In this document: one piece after another, positions 22,706 to 35,880 of the stretch
Layout of the letters: each line of letters starts with the position of its first letter
Position numbering within the stretch: the first letter of the stretch is position 1
From: Undaria pinnatifida
Lineage: Eukaryota > Sar > Phaeophyceae > Laminariales > Alariaceae
Assembly: GCA_012845835.1 (NCBI GenBank)
Contig: JABAKD010000009.1
Coordinates: 4,527,324-4,591,323 of the forward strand
DNA length: 64,000 nt
Reading direction: 5' to 3'
Translations under genes and position numbers: made by a program
The notes under the pieces: model-generated
Databases searched by the model: none
The model's input: the letters and a program-made list of their open reading frames with translations, nothing else
Told to the model about the DNA's origin: nothing

Positions 22706-22786
22706 CTCCGTCGTAGGCCCTGTTGTACGCAAAGTATGTACAGCCTTCAACGTATACCTCTGATTGGTCGGCGTAAAGCGCCCCAC
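22706..22786 (-). CDS. Single beta-helix repeat exon (module 2)
   Basis: 81 bp on the minus strand between acceptor TTGCAG and donor GTAAGAAAG, with phase 1 at both ends. It encodes GGALYADQSEVYVEG, then CTYFAYN, then AYDG with the last Gly codon split by the intron. G-G-A-L and F-x-x-N are the two Pmp-repeat signature motifs. Its end, TACGACGGAG/GT, is the intact version of the TACGAT(A/C)GAGGT motif found elsewhere in the window. It is the same length and phase as modules 1, 3 and 4. Confidence 0.6.
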
Positions 22787-22789
22787 CTG

Positions 22790-24215
22790 CAAGTAGGCAT
22801 GTATCGTGCGTTCGGAATGGTTAACGGCTGCACTAGTCTTCACACCGAACTTGTTCTACCAGAGGGTTACGTTTTCTTACAATTATACTTCTCGTTGACT
22901 GACTAGGGCGACCAGCCGAATAACAGATAAAAAATACGTCGTTGTGTCAACAATAACATTTGGTTTGTACCTATAGTAGGCCGATGTACAAGACTTCTCG
23001 TTGGGTGAAGAAAAAAGGATTATCAGACATAGGAAGGCGCGGAGATCCTCATTGGTTGATGTAATGGTATTCCCCTGGGAGCCTAAGGAGGCGTACAATA
23101 TGGAATTTTTGAATGCTTAATATAAAGGCTTTCGCATGCCTTTGAAAGACATGTGCGTACGGGAAAAGAGGGATCGAGGTTTTATCGTACGAGTTGACAC
23201 GCTTTGCAGTTCGTCCGTAGCGTGTGTGAAACATATAGCCTATCTGCCTACCAAAGAAACCCGCAAAGTGTGGTCGGCTTCCACAACAGCTCCTTAGTTG
23301 TATTATTCTTATCATGCATGCTACGGGAGAAGTTGGATGTTTTTTTCCAAAGATCCGCACGTAAGAATCTCCATTTGTCACCCACACAAAATGTTTCGGC
23401 GAAGTTGAAATTTCCAACCAGGCGAACAGTCGCATAGCCTATTTCACAATAAGAATACAACGAGAAACACTTCAAAACTATTATTCATTTTCCAACGATA
23501 TTGGGTGAGAAGCCCACGCCCCTTCCGAAACCGAAATGACCGAATGATACTACTAGGTATATTTGTTGTAGTGACGTCTCAAACGGGCAATTCTACAAAC
23601 GTCCATCTTCGCCCACTACCGTAGAAAGGGTAACCGAATACTTCGGGTGGCATTCATATAAAAAAAAGAAACGATGCCTCGAAATAATAAAATCCTCTTC
23701 AAACACAAGAACAATATTTGTAAACCAACGCTAAACAGAAACGTAGAAATAAAAAAAAAAACCTTCAATACTGGTACTAGAGTTGGGATAGGCGCATGCA
23801 TGATATGAAACGGGTAATTATATTAAGAATACTTGCTGTCATTTTTTATGTTCTGAATTATGATTGTTTGCGTTCGTCCAGTTGGACATTCGCCTGTCTC
23901 TTATTCTAGGCTTCGGGGACGCATAGTGCTCCTTGAGCTGGTGAGATGAGCCTCAGAGAAGTCAGGTGAACATCGACAGTAGCATGCATTGACACTTGAA
24001 CAACACCATAGTCACACGCATATTACGACATACTCACTTCCACCAATGAAAAGCACTAGTGAGCAAACTCGTAGTACACGGTTCGATGGCCGTGGCCAAA
24101 ATTGGCCAGAATGTGTACGCGTGCTCCATGTATGTTTGTGCGAAAACGTGCTGCCGTTATCGTATGTGCCTTCGAGGGTAGTGCGTAAGGGCATCATCGT
24201 ATACTCTCAACATTC
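22790..24215. other. No intact gene; coil relics
   Basis: The minus strand at 23378-23450 reads YATVRLVGNFNFAETF, and at 24100-24190 EGTYDNGSTFSHKHTW. Both resemble decayed beta-helix coils without clear splice sites. Confidence 0.4.
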
Positions 24216-24219
24216 CAAC

Positions 24220-24300
24220 CTCCTCGCCAGATAGCTGAGTTGTGGGTAATTGACGTGTTGCCGTCGATGTGCAGCTTGGCCTCAGAAAGGAATATGGCAC
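24220..24300 (-). CDS. Single beta-helix repeat exon (module 3)
   Basis: 81 bp on the minus strand after acceptor TTCCACAG. It encodes GAIFLSEAKLHIDGNTSITH, then NSAIW and a terminal R-G. The donor position reads GAG/GTTGGA, a poor donor, so this exon may be dead. The coil layout matches the others: hydrophobic strand, D-G-N-T, a hydrophobic residue, N, terminal G. On the same strand, 1.4 kb from module 2; they could be consecutive exons of one gene transcribed right to left (3 before 2), but no linking exons were found. Confidence 0.5.
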
Positions 24301-24945
24301 CTGTGGAACAGCAAAGGCCAGAGGAACGGCGGTGCATCGGAGGGGGCAGGTATTACAGTTCTCAAACATCAAACTGCTACGTACGGCAGAGGTGCACCAT
24401 CTTCTTTTCGGAGCTGCTCATCTGAAGAGTTGAATACTAGTAAGTAGCAACTCGGAAAGGCTAAAAGAGTATTGGATGTAAACTCAAAGTGTAACCCGAT
24501 TAAGATACCCCTGGCCCGGGTGACTAAGTCACAAGCACTTTGGAAAAAGGATACAAACATTCGGATGATTTTGGTTAAGGAGCCTAGTCACTCCTAAAAC
24601 CGTTCGACAGGCAAATCGCACCTCTATCGTACCTCGTGTCTTTATTGGTACTAATCAGAGACAGTGAGATCGTCTGTATTCCGGGGCGACGACATCGGGG
24701 AGGGCGGTGGTGTTTTCACTCCATGAATAGTCGGAAATATGTTTCCATTGACTCCCGCGTAGACCCAGACAATGACATGAAGGAACACATCGGCGGATTT
24801 TCACTGACAAGAAAGTTAAGCAATCCAATTGGAGACATAATATAAACGTGTTTCAGGGGCGACGGGGCAGTGAAAATAGATACTCTAACACAAAATTGGA
24901 GACATTTAGTAGCTACACTATCCATGGAAGCGAGACAACATATAT
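24301..24945. other. No gene recognised
   Basis: The minus strand of 24600-24635 reads RYDRGAICLSNG, a coil-to-coil junction without an intron. The rest is unassigned. Confidence 0.4.
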
Positions 24946-24949
24946 ATAC

Positions 24950-26470
24950 ATACCAGGCAGGTGATAAAAAGGAGTGTCTTCTTTCTACACCCGTCAGAAT
25001 TACCCCTTTTAAGGATTAATAGTTTACGCGCACATATTGCAGTGTCCCCCCCCCCCCCGATCCCTCCTGTTCAAACGTCCCACCTAAAATCAAATCTGCC
25101 AGAGTATTCAGCACTACCAGCCTGCTGATATCACCTCATCTTCTTTCCAGCCACTCATGCCGAAGCTCCAATTCATTTCCCCCCACCCCCACCCCCCTCT
25201 TCTACCCTCCCCCCCCCGCTCTTTTGCAATTAACACTTCTGCGCAATTGATATTTTGGAATTATCTTCCTAGCCATCCATGACGTATGATTCATTCATCC
25301 CCCCCGCCCCCCCGCCCCCCACCACGCCAACGCCTCCTCCTTCCCCACTACCCGCACGATCGCCAAGCCCTAGCACCACGCGTATAGGAAGCACCTACAG
25401 ATATGCGTAAGACGCGCGATCGGCGTATCACACACAAGCTTACAGAGATGAGTTTGGACCAAATCTTTGATCTCACAGTTGGAGTGTGTTATATTTTATG
25501 TGACCTAATACTCTTGAAAACCCTTCTCTCTCCCACCCTTTTTTATGTTTTTGTTTTTGCTCGCTCCCTATTGCTCAAACGCCCCACCTGCCAGAGCAAA
25601 CAACACTTCCACGCACTTGATATCACCTAATTATTTTTCTAGAGCCATCCATTCCGCTGCTACAACTCACCCCTTCCTCCACTCCCCCCAACGCCCCCTC
25701 CTTCCCCACCAGCGCCATCACCTAGACCTAGCACCACGCTAATAGCGATTCCTTACATCTATGGGATCTAAATATGGAATAAATTAACACTTTCGCCCCC
25801 CCCCCCCCATCCCCCCCCGAAACCCCCCCGCCGATCCCCTCGAACACCCCGCCCTCTTCTCAATGGTTGTTCGACTTACAGGATATACATGATAAACTGA
25901 TGCATTCTTTCCAACACCGTCAATTTTTTCCCCTTGAAGAATTTTTAGCTTCCCTGCACATATTGACATGCCCCGCCCGTCCCGCCCCGCCCACGTGTTA
26001 AACTGGCATTCTTTTGAAAACCGTCAGATTTATTGCCATAAAGGATTTATAGATTCCACGCACAGATTGACCTGCCCCGACCGCCCCCCCCGCCGTCCCT
26101 CCCCCCCCTTCGCCCCCTGTTGATAAATACCAACCCACCACGTCCTTAAATCTCCACGCTCCACTCACCGGTTACTCGCGTTATAGTTTTCACTTGATAA
26201 ACTGATGCATTTCCTTCCACAGCTGTCAGATTTTGCTTGCCGCACAAACGGATTTTTTGGTTTCCGCGTACAGACGGATTAAAATCGACCTGTTGGCCCT
26301 GAAAGCTACACTGTAGTTGCAAAGGGAATCGCCGACCTATATCCTAAATATGGACACACAACCCGCAATACGCGCGATCGGAGTGTCACACACAGCTTGC
26401 GAAGATAAGTTTCGAAAAAATATTCGATCTTACAGTGGAGTGTATTGTTATTTATAATACCTACAAGTAG
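24950..26470 (-). repeat. R1 dispersed repeat, inverted copy
   Basis: Reverse-oriented R1 with C-runs (25047-25058, 25797-25826, 26080-26110), reverse modules at 25355-25395 and 25690-25760, and segment A in reverse at about 26220-26450. The distal block and family B are missing. Confidence 0.8.
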
Positions 26471-26474
26471 ATAT

Positions 26475-27720
26475 TCTACGTTATACTACTGTAATCCAAT
26501 ATGATCGTTATACGTCCTCGTCGAAGTAGACAATACCATGGACGTTCCCGGTCAAACAGAGGTACTACATAGAGTGGATTCAGACATAAGACTGAACATC
26601 TTAATGCAGCCATAACATCCTGAGTTCTTTGCATAAGATATGGTGTCGTGATTCATTTTGATACTTTCGACAAAAGCCACAAGAGTTGTTGCGAGCTTAA
26701 TCCGATGGGAGCCCTCGGAGGGAGAAATTGAGCTAATTTACACTGTTGGGCGCAATCTTAATAGTGGCGACACGCCGACGCCCGCATCATTGACTGAACT
26801 GCGGGTGGAAAATGGGAATTAAGCACTATGTCGCTCCTTTGCCTACTACTATGACGATTTATTTATTCAAATTCCATTTCGTGCATGGCGCAGCATAGAA
26901 CACCCTCCAGACGTCTTCCAGTAGATGATGAAATACTGCATCGAATGCTCTTGACCGCTTCGTTCTGTCTCGTAGATGGCACAAATATTAGATGTTGGCA
27001 ATCAATAAATGAATGAATTGATTAGATTTTTTCATATTTAGGGGAAGTATCCTTTGTTGAACAGGTTTGTTGCTTGTTTAAACAAGTAACGTAAGTAACC
27101 CAGTTTTTGAACAAGTTTCCTAGTTAAGCGTTCTTGCTTGCTAATTTTCAGTGAATTTGACATGTTTATAATGAAGTTGAAGGCGTTTTCGAGCCGGCAC
27201 CGGCACCTGGCACACGCCTACCACGATTCGGCAGCAAGCATGAAATCGGTCCGGTAGATATACATTTCGGCGGCCCTACCGAAATGGGTTGATCTGAAGT
27301 ATACAGAACACACCTAAGAAGAAGCAAAAATACTATCCAGAGCTGGGGTTCAAACTTCGTTTTCGGAGCAGGGTGTGTTCTATATCAAATTCAATACATC
27401 GACTCCCCGATGTGTTATATGTCTGTTATTCGCAGCCAACCTTTCTGTTTGGAATGTTTCATATACGGGGCCCATACCGTAGTCGTCTGTCCGTTGCTTG
27501 TCAGCTCTCGACACACAAACGTGTGTGCGAAGTTGAAACTTGTTTGGGGATGTGTTTGTGAAGCAAAGAGTACTACAGAAAAATATATCGAGGACTTCAT
27601 GAAACCGTGGTATCTTGAAAGTTATTCGAAGGAGGGTTTGTGAAACCATGCTCCAAGGACCGTCATTAGGCGTCGTTGCTACAGTACCATGGTATTGGTA
27701 GTTATATCATTATAAATATA
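26475..27720. other. No gene recognised
   Basis: AT-rich spacer. The minus strand at 27520-27580 reads VVLFASQTHPQTSFNFAH, similar to the relic near 23400. A hairpin with 8-bp arms (CATTTCGG) lies near 27268. Confidence 0.4.
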
Positions 27721-27721
27721 A

Positions 27722-27760
27722 TTCGATGTCACAGCTGGAGTGGGATTTAATTTTTATAAT
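27722..27760 (-). repeat. R1 segment A, short end fragment
   Basis: TCGATGTCACAGCTGGAGTG matches the extreme end of segment A in reverse. Confidence 0.6.
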
Positions 27761-27817
27761 ATAATACATTGAAACTAAATTGAAGACGCGTCTGAGCCCA
27801 TATCTTGATGATATTCC

Positions 27818-28303
27818 ATGACGCCATTCATTAATCCAACACGCGTCCCGGAGCATGACTCGACCCGCAGGTTACATTATACCTCGGATGACATGAACAC
27901 GAGCGCGACGACCGCACTCTATCGTACGCCGACGCGCTTGCCAGCCTCTGATAGCACGGAAGCGGTAGTGGGCAAACAGAAGATGATGTTTGTGGGATTC
28001 GTAGCACGTACAGGGGGGGAGCGTCTGACACAGAGGGTGATGTTTGGGCAGGTTGTTTGGGATGAGAGCCACTCAGGGGGGCAAGATAAATATTTACTGA
28101 AGCATCTGAAAGAGGATATGTGGGTCTTCGAAAGGAATTCGAATAGCTGGCGAATAGCTGATCAGACGACAGGCAGATGGTTTCGACGAGTAGAGATGCG
28201 AGCGGACTTGTTAAGGCGAAAATGTCATGAAAGGAGGAGATGCAGAGCTGCAGAGCGACGTGAAAAGGCCGTAGCAACGCCATCCAGTGTCGGCATCTTT
28301 TAG
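27818..28303 (+). pseudogene. LINE ORF C-terminal fragment (copy 1)
   Basis: The 161-residue frame carries MMFVGFVARTGGERLTQRVM, SGGQDKYLLKHLKEDM, WRIADQTTGRWFRRVEMRA and a basic tail. The same order is found in the minus-strand LINE at 35.2-35.8 kb (VGIKFEGWRKAAQK, FRRVEERPELF). This is the tail after the RT domain, found in many APE-type non-LTR elements. The start codon lies upstream of the homology and is probably not used. EN and RT are absent. Confidence 0.7.
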
Positions 28304-29060
28304 CGGCGGGGGGAGGGGTTGAAGAATGGGGCGGAAGGGCAGGGGAGCGTCTTGCCCAAGAGCCTGAAATCTGGGTCTCGCCGTTAAAATCTTGAAATTT
28401 GGGGTCCTTCCATTGGCCGTCCCAAGTTAGCGCAAGGCTGCCCTCATTTCTTCGCCTTGTTCCGTTCTCTCCCCAGCGCCACTGATGCACTCGGTACTCT
28501 CTATGAGCCCAATGCCGCCTTCCTAGCTAGGGTCTGCGAGTTTGACGTTTAGTTCATTTTCTTTGTTTTGCTTCCTCTTCTTGCCTTGTCTTCTCTTGCT
28601 TTTCTCGTCTTTTCTTTTCTTTGCTATCCATTTTTCGCTCCCTATTGGTCTACATCCTTCCCTTCAATTCGCTTCCCATTATCTTCTTTCCTTTTCTTGT
28701 TTCTTTGTTCCTATTAAGTTGCGTCTGGCGTGCGTATGTGTAGTGATATGCACTACGTGTATTGTGTACGTGGTAGTCTTTCATGAGTGGCGAGCGGTAT
28801 AGTCGGTTTTTCCAGGTGGGAGGAGTGAGACGTATGCACCAGTATGGACCTCGTTCATCGGGGGCTAACCCCCGATTTCATTTTCACAAGTTTCTGGCGG
28901 GGGCACCAATTGCGTCAGCTGTGATATATATACGTGAACCACCTTCGATCTGTTTGTGTTTTTTTCTTAGAGTATTCCTCAGCTCCAGGTTGACTGCACC
29001 TTGTCTAGTGACCACGGACAGCAACAAATACAACGACAATGGTAGTCAATGCGGACCGCG
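27845..29060 (+). mobile_element. LINE, 5'-truncated 3' end (copy 1)
   Basis: Contains the C-terminal part of the LINE ORF, a pyrimidine-rich 3' UTR (28540-28720) and a terminal stretch that matches, in the opposite orientation, 34590-35080 and 49365-49640. The 3' end is rich in CAA-type triplets (AGCAACAAATACAACGACAA). Truncation at the 5' side is typical of target-primed reverse transcription. Confidence 0.75.
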
Positions 29061-29920
29061 GTCGCGGGAGGAGGGGAGGGGGGGTGCACTTAATTGAGGC
29101 GTAGCCGTAGTCTTCTAAGGCCTATGATCCTCGCATGCCGAAGATGACGCGACAGAACACGTGGAGGTTTCAATGATCCGACAGGTATCGCGTGCACCGA
29201 CCGCTAATCGCAAGCGCGAGGCGTGGTGAGGCGTTTGCCGAGCCGCGTAGTGGGTGAGCCGCATGGTACTCAAAACCATATGTTAGGCGCACATCCCCAC
29301 CTTGTGCGACCCCTTTCTAGCGCAGGCGATCGAGGCTTGGAATAGATTTACATCCATAATTTTGTGGCCACCCCCAGAGAAAGCAACGGAGACCCCTCTT
29401 TATGCCCACGTGTTTCTATGAATTTGATACATAGCCTGAAGCCAAGCTGCATCCGCGTTTCTTGTGCGCTTCCAAGTTCACGGACAAGCTTCGCCACAAT
29501 AAATAGAGGATGATTGTAGTGCTGCGTCAACAAGAAAAATTGTAATTGCATATCTTACACAAACGCGTCAGGTTTTCGTACGACAACGTTAAGGTTAATT
29601 TTTTGCCGGTGTTTGAGTGGTCTCGTCTCGGTGTTTTATGTGGGGGTGGGGTTTGAAAATACCGTAGTCTCCTTTACTTTTTGGAACCCTCAACTACTCC
29701 CTCTTGGACTAAGCGGGCCTCAAACCACGTCTTGCCTCGAGGCGGAGAATCGACACAACAGCCAAGGACAGGGAACCTGCTGACGGTCAACGGGGCAATG
29801 TAAAGGACCGTATTGTTTTTAGGGAAAATTCTGCCGTGATTCAAAATGTATTTTTTAGATACCAGCACACATAAACTTCAAACTCAAATCCAGAAATATG
29901 AGTTATACATACCAAGGTAT
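29061..29920. other. No gene recognised
   Basis: Unassigned. Open frames are short and unlike any family I know. Confidence 0.5.
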
Positions 29921-29924
29921 ATAT

Positions 29925-31130
29925 TGGCTTTGGGTATCAGCAAACCGGGTCAAACGCATGCCCATTGTGTCTTAGTTGGAGTGAGGAGCGGTAGTAAAAA
30001 TCAAGTGGGCTGCTCGATAACCTCTTCCTGACCGTCGGTATACTGAACAGTCCTCGGGCCGCGTCTTCTCTGCGTCAGGTGTGTGAGGAATTTTTTCGTC
30101 GTTCTTCAAGCAAGTGGTTGCGTTGGCATATACTACCTGGCTTAACGTAAAGGAAAATAACACCACTCAGCGATCATGTACTACACGTTAGGGCATGTTT
30201 TCATGAGAACCACTAACAAGAGCACCAGACATGGACGCGACATCTACAGGACCACAACATCTCCGACGACAGTATGGAGGAAACAGGACGTATAATTGTG
30301 CACTAAAGACAATTACAATGTCAAAAAAAAATACAGACAGATATTTTACCACTGCGGTAAACCACACGAACAGCCTATTACGCAGGGTATTTCGTGCCTT
30401 TATCATCAGTTTACATGACTACCGGACCACCTCTATCGTACCAAACGCAGTAGCATCTCCCAACAAAGTAAAGTCACCCTTGCGTTCAATAGTGGTGACA
30501 TCGAATATATATATATGTTATAAAAAATGGTATATATATATATATATGACATCCCATGCCCACCTCGCCTGCTGTATTTGTAAGATGTATACCTGTCTCA
30601 GAATTGAGGGCCTCAGAGCCCCACATCGGCACGGTCAAAACTATAGGCGTGAAATAGTACATTTGAGGCAATAATAAGTTGAAAAGAAAGCACTGGCAGA
30701 TCTGTTAAAATTGCGGTAAACCACACTGCCGACCCATCGCATGCCCACCGGAGACGACCTCTACGAAACGCGGTAGCATATGCCTAACGAAGTATAGTCA
30801 CCCTCGCGTTCAGAAGTGGTGACATCGCATATATATGACATCGCATACCCACCTCGCCGGCTGTATTTGTAAAATGTATGTCTGCCTCGGAATTGGCAAC
30901 CCTAGAGCCCCACATCGGCAAGGTAAAATCATAGGCGTGAAATCGTACATTTGAGACAATAATAATTTGAAAAGGAGGCACAGGCAGATATGTTAAAGTT
31001 GCGGTAAACAACCTTACCAACCCATTACGTAGGGTATTTCGTGCATACCGTCTGCATGATCGCCTCCCGACCTATGCCAAACGAAGTATGACTAACGAGG
31101 TATCATTCCGTCCATTATTTTTACATCAAG
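29925..31130 (-). repeat. Family B repeat block, three sub-units
   Basis: Same order as 19900-20830 with an extra sub-unit. The TTGCGGTAAAC-type blocks are near 30350, 30710 and 31000; the CCCACATCGGCA-type blocks are near 30630 and 30915. AT dinucleotide runs interrupt it at 30508-30548. Confidence 0.7.
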
Positions 31131-31149
31131 GAGACCCGTCATTCAGAAA

Positions 31150-31310
31150 ACATCATAGATAGCTACAACGTAGTTGTAAGGGGAGTCGCCGACCTATATT
31201 CTTAATGAGGACACACAACTCGTAATGCGCGCGATCGGAGTATCACACACAGCTTGCAAAGATGAGTTTCGACGAAATCTTCGATCTCACAGCTGGAGTG
31301 TATTTTCATT
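31150..31310 (-). repeat. R1 terminal segment A, next to family B
   Basis: Segment A in reverse (GGGGAGTCGCCGACCTATATTC to CTCACAGCTGGAGTG) follows family B, but the whole R1 body is missing. It looks like an internal deletion derivative of the B-R1 unit. Confidence 0.75.
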
Positions 31311-31329
31311 ATTATTTAATATATGTATG

Positions 31330-32685
31330 CATTTATTACCCGCAACGTGATACCTCGATCGTACGTAACACGCACTCTCGACCCGTGAAATTAGTAAAAA
31401 AAATACCGACCGGACCAGGTTGTGTTAATCTCTATACCTTTTATTTTGGTCGTATTCCATTCGTTGCGAGGTAAGAAGTCAGAAATTAGATTCCGATCAC
31501 CACTTAGAGCGTGCTCGCAACGCCAACATTATTGGACTGAGAATAGCTCTTTACTATGGTGTTTTCTTTTTAAAAGCTCATGTTACATGTTTCGGTCGGA
31601 ATGGAAAACATAACAATGATGGTAGACGCGTACTACGCGACAGGAGACATTTTTGAGCAAGGCTAGTCTCTGAATGACGACGAGCATTCGTATGATACAT
31701 TCGCAAAAATATATGCGCTTCAACGATACGGGGTAATGTCGTAGTAATTACAGTGATTGATTTAGTTGAGAATCCCTACCAAACGGAACATGTTTGTGCG
31801 AAATCTGCCACACCGTTAACGTTGCAAGCGTCATGAATTAGCACTCATGTATCATTTTCGTTTGTGTCAGCCTCCCTCGTACGAAGACTGAGAATATTGA
31901 AAGTTTCCCCATTCAAATGCCAACCCGTAGTCGGTGTACTTGAATGGTCCGCACCACGTGAGGACATGCACGATAAATCTCCGAATATGTACACTCTCCA
32001 AAGCCTAAAAGATATATTTGGAGTACGACTGAAATAAACCACGACCAACAAACTGATGTATCGTGGCTGTATAACGATTGCGAACAGTGTAACAAGGAAT
32101 AGTACACCAGCGATACTTGCAAGCTCCTTACCTCAGGAACCCCGCCAACAAGAAATGTAGTCGGTTAACACGTGTAACAACCCGCCATAGTGTCGTATCA
32201 TGTGTAGTACACGAGGCGAGGTAGGGATATTTACAGATCGTACTATTAATTGAATAGCGGGACAAGGATGCGCATCTATTTTGCGGAGGCTCTATACTTG
32301 AGAATCGCTACCCCACACACAATACCTAGTTTGGAGAACACACAAAAAAAAAAACTACTTAACGGACGGCCGCTCTTGTCTGAGATATGGGAATAACAAG
32401 ATGAGGTTCAAAGAACAATGGGTAATTCATCGGCCGCGAACGAATCTGGGAGTTAAAATTATTTGCTTCAGGAAGTCTAATACCTCTATCGTAACATATA
32501 GAGGGTATTTATCTCGGAGTAACTTACGGACCGTCTTGTCGCGTTTTTTGATATATTGAGCGGAAATCATCTGTATTTGTTTGTATCCAAGTTCGTTTTT
32601 GTTCATGAAAACTACATATTTTGGAAGGAATTTGAAGTGCGCGCCGAATCACGGAGGAGGGGGTACCCAATCAATATTATTATAA
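31330..32685. other. No intact gene; coil-like relics
   Basis: TACGAT(A/C)GAGGT occurs on the minus strand at 31352-31363 and 32482-32493. The second is followed by GIRLPEANNFN, a coil-like continuation. No complete exon was found. Confidence 0.4.
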
Positions 32686-32689
32686 GAAA

Positions 32690-34480
32690 TGAAAAAACAC
32701 TCCAGCTGTGAGATCGAATATTTTGTCGAAAGCCATATTTGCAAGCTGTGTGTGATACTCCCATCGAGCGCATTACGAGTTGTGTGTCCTCATTAAGGAT
32801 ATAGGTCGGCGACGCTCTATGCAACTACAGTGTAGCTATCAGGGTCAACAGGGTGAGGTCAGTCAGCCTGTGCGCGGAAACTATTAAACCCGTTCCTGAG
32901 TTGGACAAAATCTGATGGCTGTAGAAGGAAATGCATCCTTTTATCAAGTGAATCCTGTAAGTTGAATAAACGGTTAGGGGAGGGCAGAGTTGTAAGGACG
33001 TGGGGGCCTGGTTTTAATCAAAAGGGAGCGGGGTTGGAAGGGACGAGAAGGAGGGGGGGGAGGCGGGGGCAAGGGGCGGACGGGCGGGAAATTCGTGCGT
33101 GGAAGCTATATATCTATCCTTTAGGTGCATAAATCTGACGGGTTTGGGGGGAAAAAAGCACCAGTTTATCATGGGGGCGGGGGGGGGGGCAGCTTACTCT
33201 GTGCGTGGAAACTATACACTCTTTTAAGGGGATAAATGTGACGGTTTTGGAAAGGATACATCAGTTAACAATGTATATCCTGGGGTAAGTCGTACAATCA
33301 GACAGTAGAGGACGGAGTGTCCGACGGGGTGGGTGTGGGATGGCGTGGGGGGGTTGGGAGGTGAGCGGTGGGGGCGGGGAAGGTGGGGGGGAGGTAGGGG
33401 GGGGGGGGGGGGGGGGAGGAAGGGAAGGGCTTTAGGTGGAACAGATGTAGGTGTTTGTTATACGTGTGGTGCTAGGTCTACGCGATGGTACGGGTGGTGT
33501 GGAAGGAGGGAGCGTTCGGAGCGGGGCGGGGGGGGGTAGAAGCGGCATGGATGGCTCTAGGAAGATAATGAGGTGATATCCAGTGCGTGAAGTGTTTATT
33601 AATATGGCGGATTTCGTTATAAGGTGGAGCGTTTGAGAAAAAGAGAGCGAGAAGGGGGGGGGGGGGGTGTTTAGGTGGTTTAGGTCACATATAATATTCT
33701 AATACACTCCGGCTGTGAGATCAAAGATATGTAAGGGCTTGTTATACGCGTGGTGCTAGGTCTAGGCGTCGTGCAGGTGGTGGGAAAAGAGGGTGCGTTG
33801 GAGAGGGGGGTTGAGGGGTGGGTGGGTGGAAGAATGAAAACTACGTCATGGATGATCAGAAAGATAATGACGTTATATCAACCGTGTAAAGGTGGTTGTT
33901 ACTCTGGCTGATTCGATTGTAAGTGGAGCGATTAAACAAACTAGGGGGAAAAAAAAATGAAAAAAAGGGGGGGGCGGGGGGGGTTGGGGAGGGATCGGGA
34001 GAGGGAGGGGGTGGGATTTTTCAACAAGAGGGATCGGGGGGGGGGGAGGGGAGGGGGCGGGGAGGGCGGGACATTTCAATATATGCGCGGCAACTGTAAA
34101 TTCTCAAAGGGGACAAACCTGACGGTTGCAGCAAGAAAACATTCCTTTATATAATCTGCCTGGTAATGTTTACTGTTCTAGATGGTTTGATGTTTGATGC
34201 AGTATGCAACGCAGTGTCTAGGTGTAGTAAATGACGTGGAAAAGCTTCATAACTTTTTGTTGTACATGGATCGAACGCCAAAATTATAAGAAAGATATAC
34301 GTATTGCCAAATTCAACAGGCGACGTGATGTGGTAATGCACTGTCACCGCCACCATGTAGTTACCGTTATTGTCTTACATCGCTATTTATGATAAATATA
34401 TACGTGTTGCCAATTACAACATGCGAGGTGATGTGGTCATGCACCGTTACCGTCATTGAGCACTAGAGGGAGAAGTGCGA
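32690..34480 (+). repeat. R1 dispersed repeat, longest direct copy
   Basis: Segment A starts near 32697 (ACTCCAGCTGTGAGATCG). Internal modules are at 33450 and 33735, with G-runs at 33180, 33400, 33655 and 33965-34060. The distal block is at 34190-34260, followed by two short family-B-like pieces (GTGATGTGGT(A/C)ATGCAC) to about 34460. Confidence 0.8.
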
Positions 34481-35199
34481 ATCGACATTGTTTTGAAAAA
34501 TTCATTTTTTGTAACTTTTGGCCGTACGTTTGATCGTCGACTAAGTCACACTTTCGCTGCTTTTTCAAATATGTTTGTGGCGTGGAGTTGTTGTTATTGT
34601 TCCTCTAACTTTAACCCGCATAAACAAGTCCGTGGTCACAGGACAAGCTTCAGCCACTCTGGATCTTGGGAATACCCCAGGGAAAAACACAAACAAACCC
34701 AAGGTGGTACATGCATATTTCACAGCCTGGGTCCACACAAAAGGTCAATCGGGAGTAAGCCTACGATGCGCCAGGTCCATACTGGTGCATACGCCTCACT
34801 ACTCGCGCCTGGAAAAATCAAATATATACGCTGGCCACTTAAGGAAGACTACCACGTATGTATTACACGTAGTACCTATTAATATTCATACGCACGTCAG
34901 ACGTAAGCCCATTGAAACAAAGAAACAAAATAGAATGGAAGAGTAAGGAAATGAAAGGGAAGGAAAGAGAAGAGAGCGAAACACGAAGAAGGAAACGAAT
35001 GAAAAAATTAAACAAGAAATACAAGAAAAGACAAGACAAAAAGTGGAATGAAAAAAAAAAAAAACAAAGTTAATGTCATACTAGCAGACCCTAGGACCTG
35101 ACTGAAGACGGCATTGGGCTCATAGAGGGTATGAAGTATAAAGTGCCCCATCAATGGCCCTGGGGAAACGCGGCAACATGTCGAAGAACTCAGGGCGAT

Positions 35200-35880
35200 C
35201 TTACGTTGTCTTGTGACGAACATTGGAAGGAAAACAACTATCAAGACGCTCATGGCCAGAGCCAGACTTCAGTTTTCTGAACATGACGCCCCCCGCCCAC
35301 CCCCACCCCCCCCTCCTCTCCATCCCCCTTTTGCCCTTCCCCCCTGCCCGTGGAAGCTTAGATACACCGACGGTGGATGTCCCTGTCACAGCCTTTACAT
35401 GTCGCTCTGAAGCTTTGCTTCTCTCCATTTCATGCAAATTCCGCATGAACAACTCGGGTCTCTCCTCAACTCGTCGAAACCTTCTGCCGACCTTCTGAGC
35501 AGCCTTTCGCCACCCTTCGAATTTTATTCCAACGACCGAAATATCCTCCTTCAGACGGGCTATCCAGTCTTTCGTTTGCCCCCCTGAGTAGCCCTTACCC
35601 CAACAAACTCCCCAAATGTCACCTTCTGTGGCAAACGCTCCTCCCCCATACGTGCTACGAACCGCGCAAACAATATCCTCCGTTTGCGCACCATCGCATA
35701 TGTGCCCTCGGAATCTGTCCCGGCAAGCGCGCTGGCATACGTTAGGGTGTGGCCGTCGCTCTTCCGTTTTTGCCATCCAAGGCATCGGAAGAGCATGGAG
35801 TGGTAAACCCTTCGTAGCCTGTCGTAATCAGGCTTGTTCGAGCCCCGCGTTTAACAATCTTAAATTAGTGTCTCGACAAC
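35200..35880 (-). pseudogene. LINE ORF C-terminal tail, broken
   Basis: Two overlapping frames carry the tail: HSMLFRCLGWQKRKSDGH, RKRRILFARFVARMGEERLP, then YSGGQTKDWIARLKEDI and EGWRKAAQKVGRRFRRVEER. A frame slip lies near 35600. The same segments, in the same order, are in copy 1. Confidence 0.8.

Noticed and set aside
27268-27291. Hairpin with CATTTCGG arms as a regulatory element
   Set aside because: Single occurrence with 8-bp arms; easily chance in this length.
35830-35850. B-box-like TTGTTCGAGCCCC as a second SINE
   Set aside because: Lies inside LINE copy 2 coding homology, without an A box at suitable distance.
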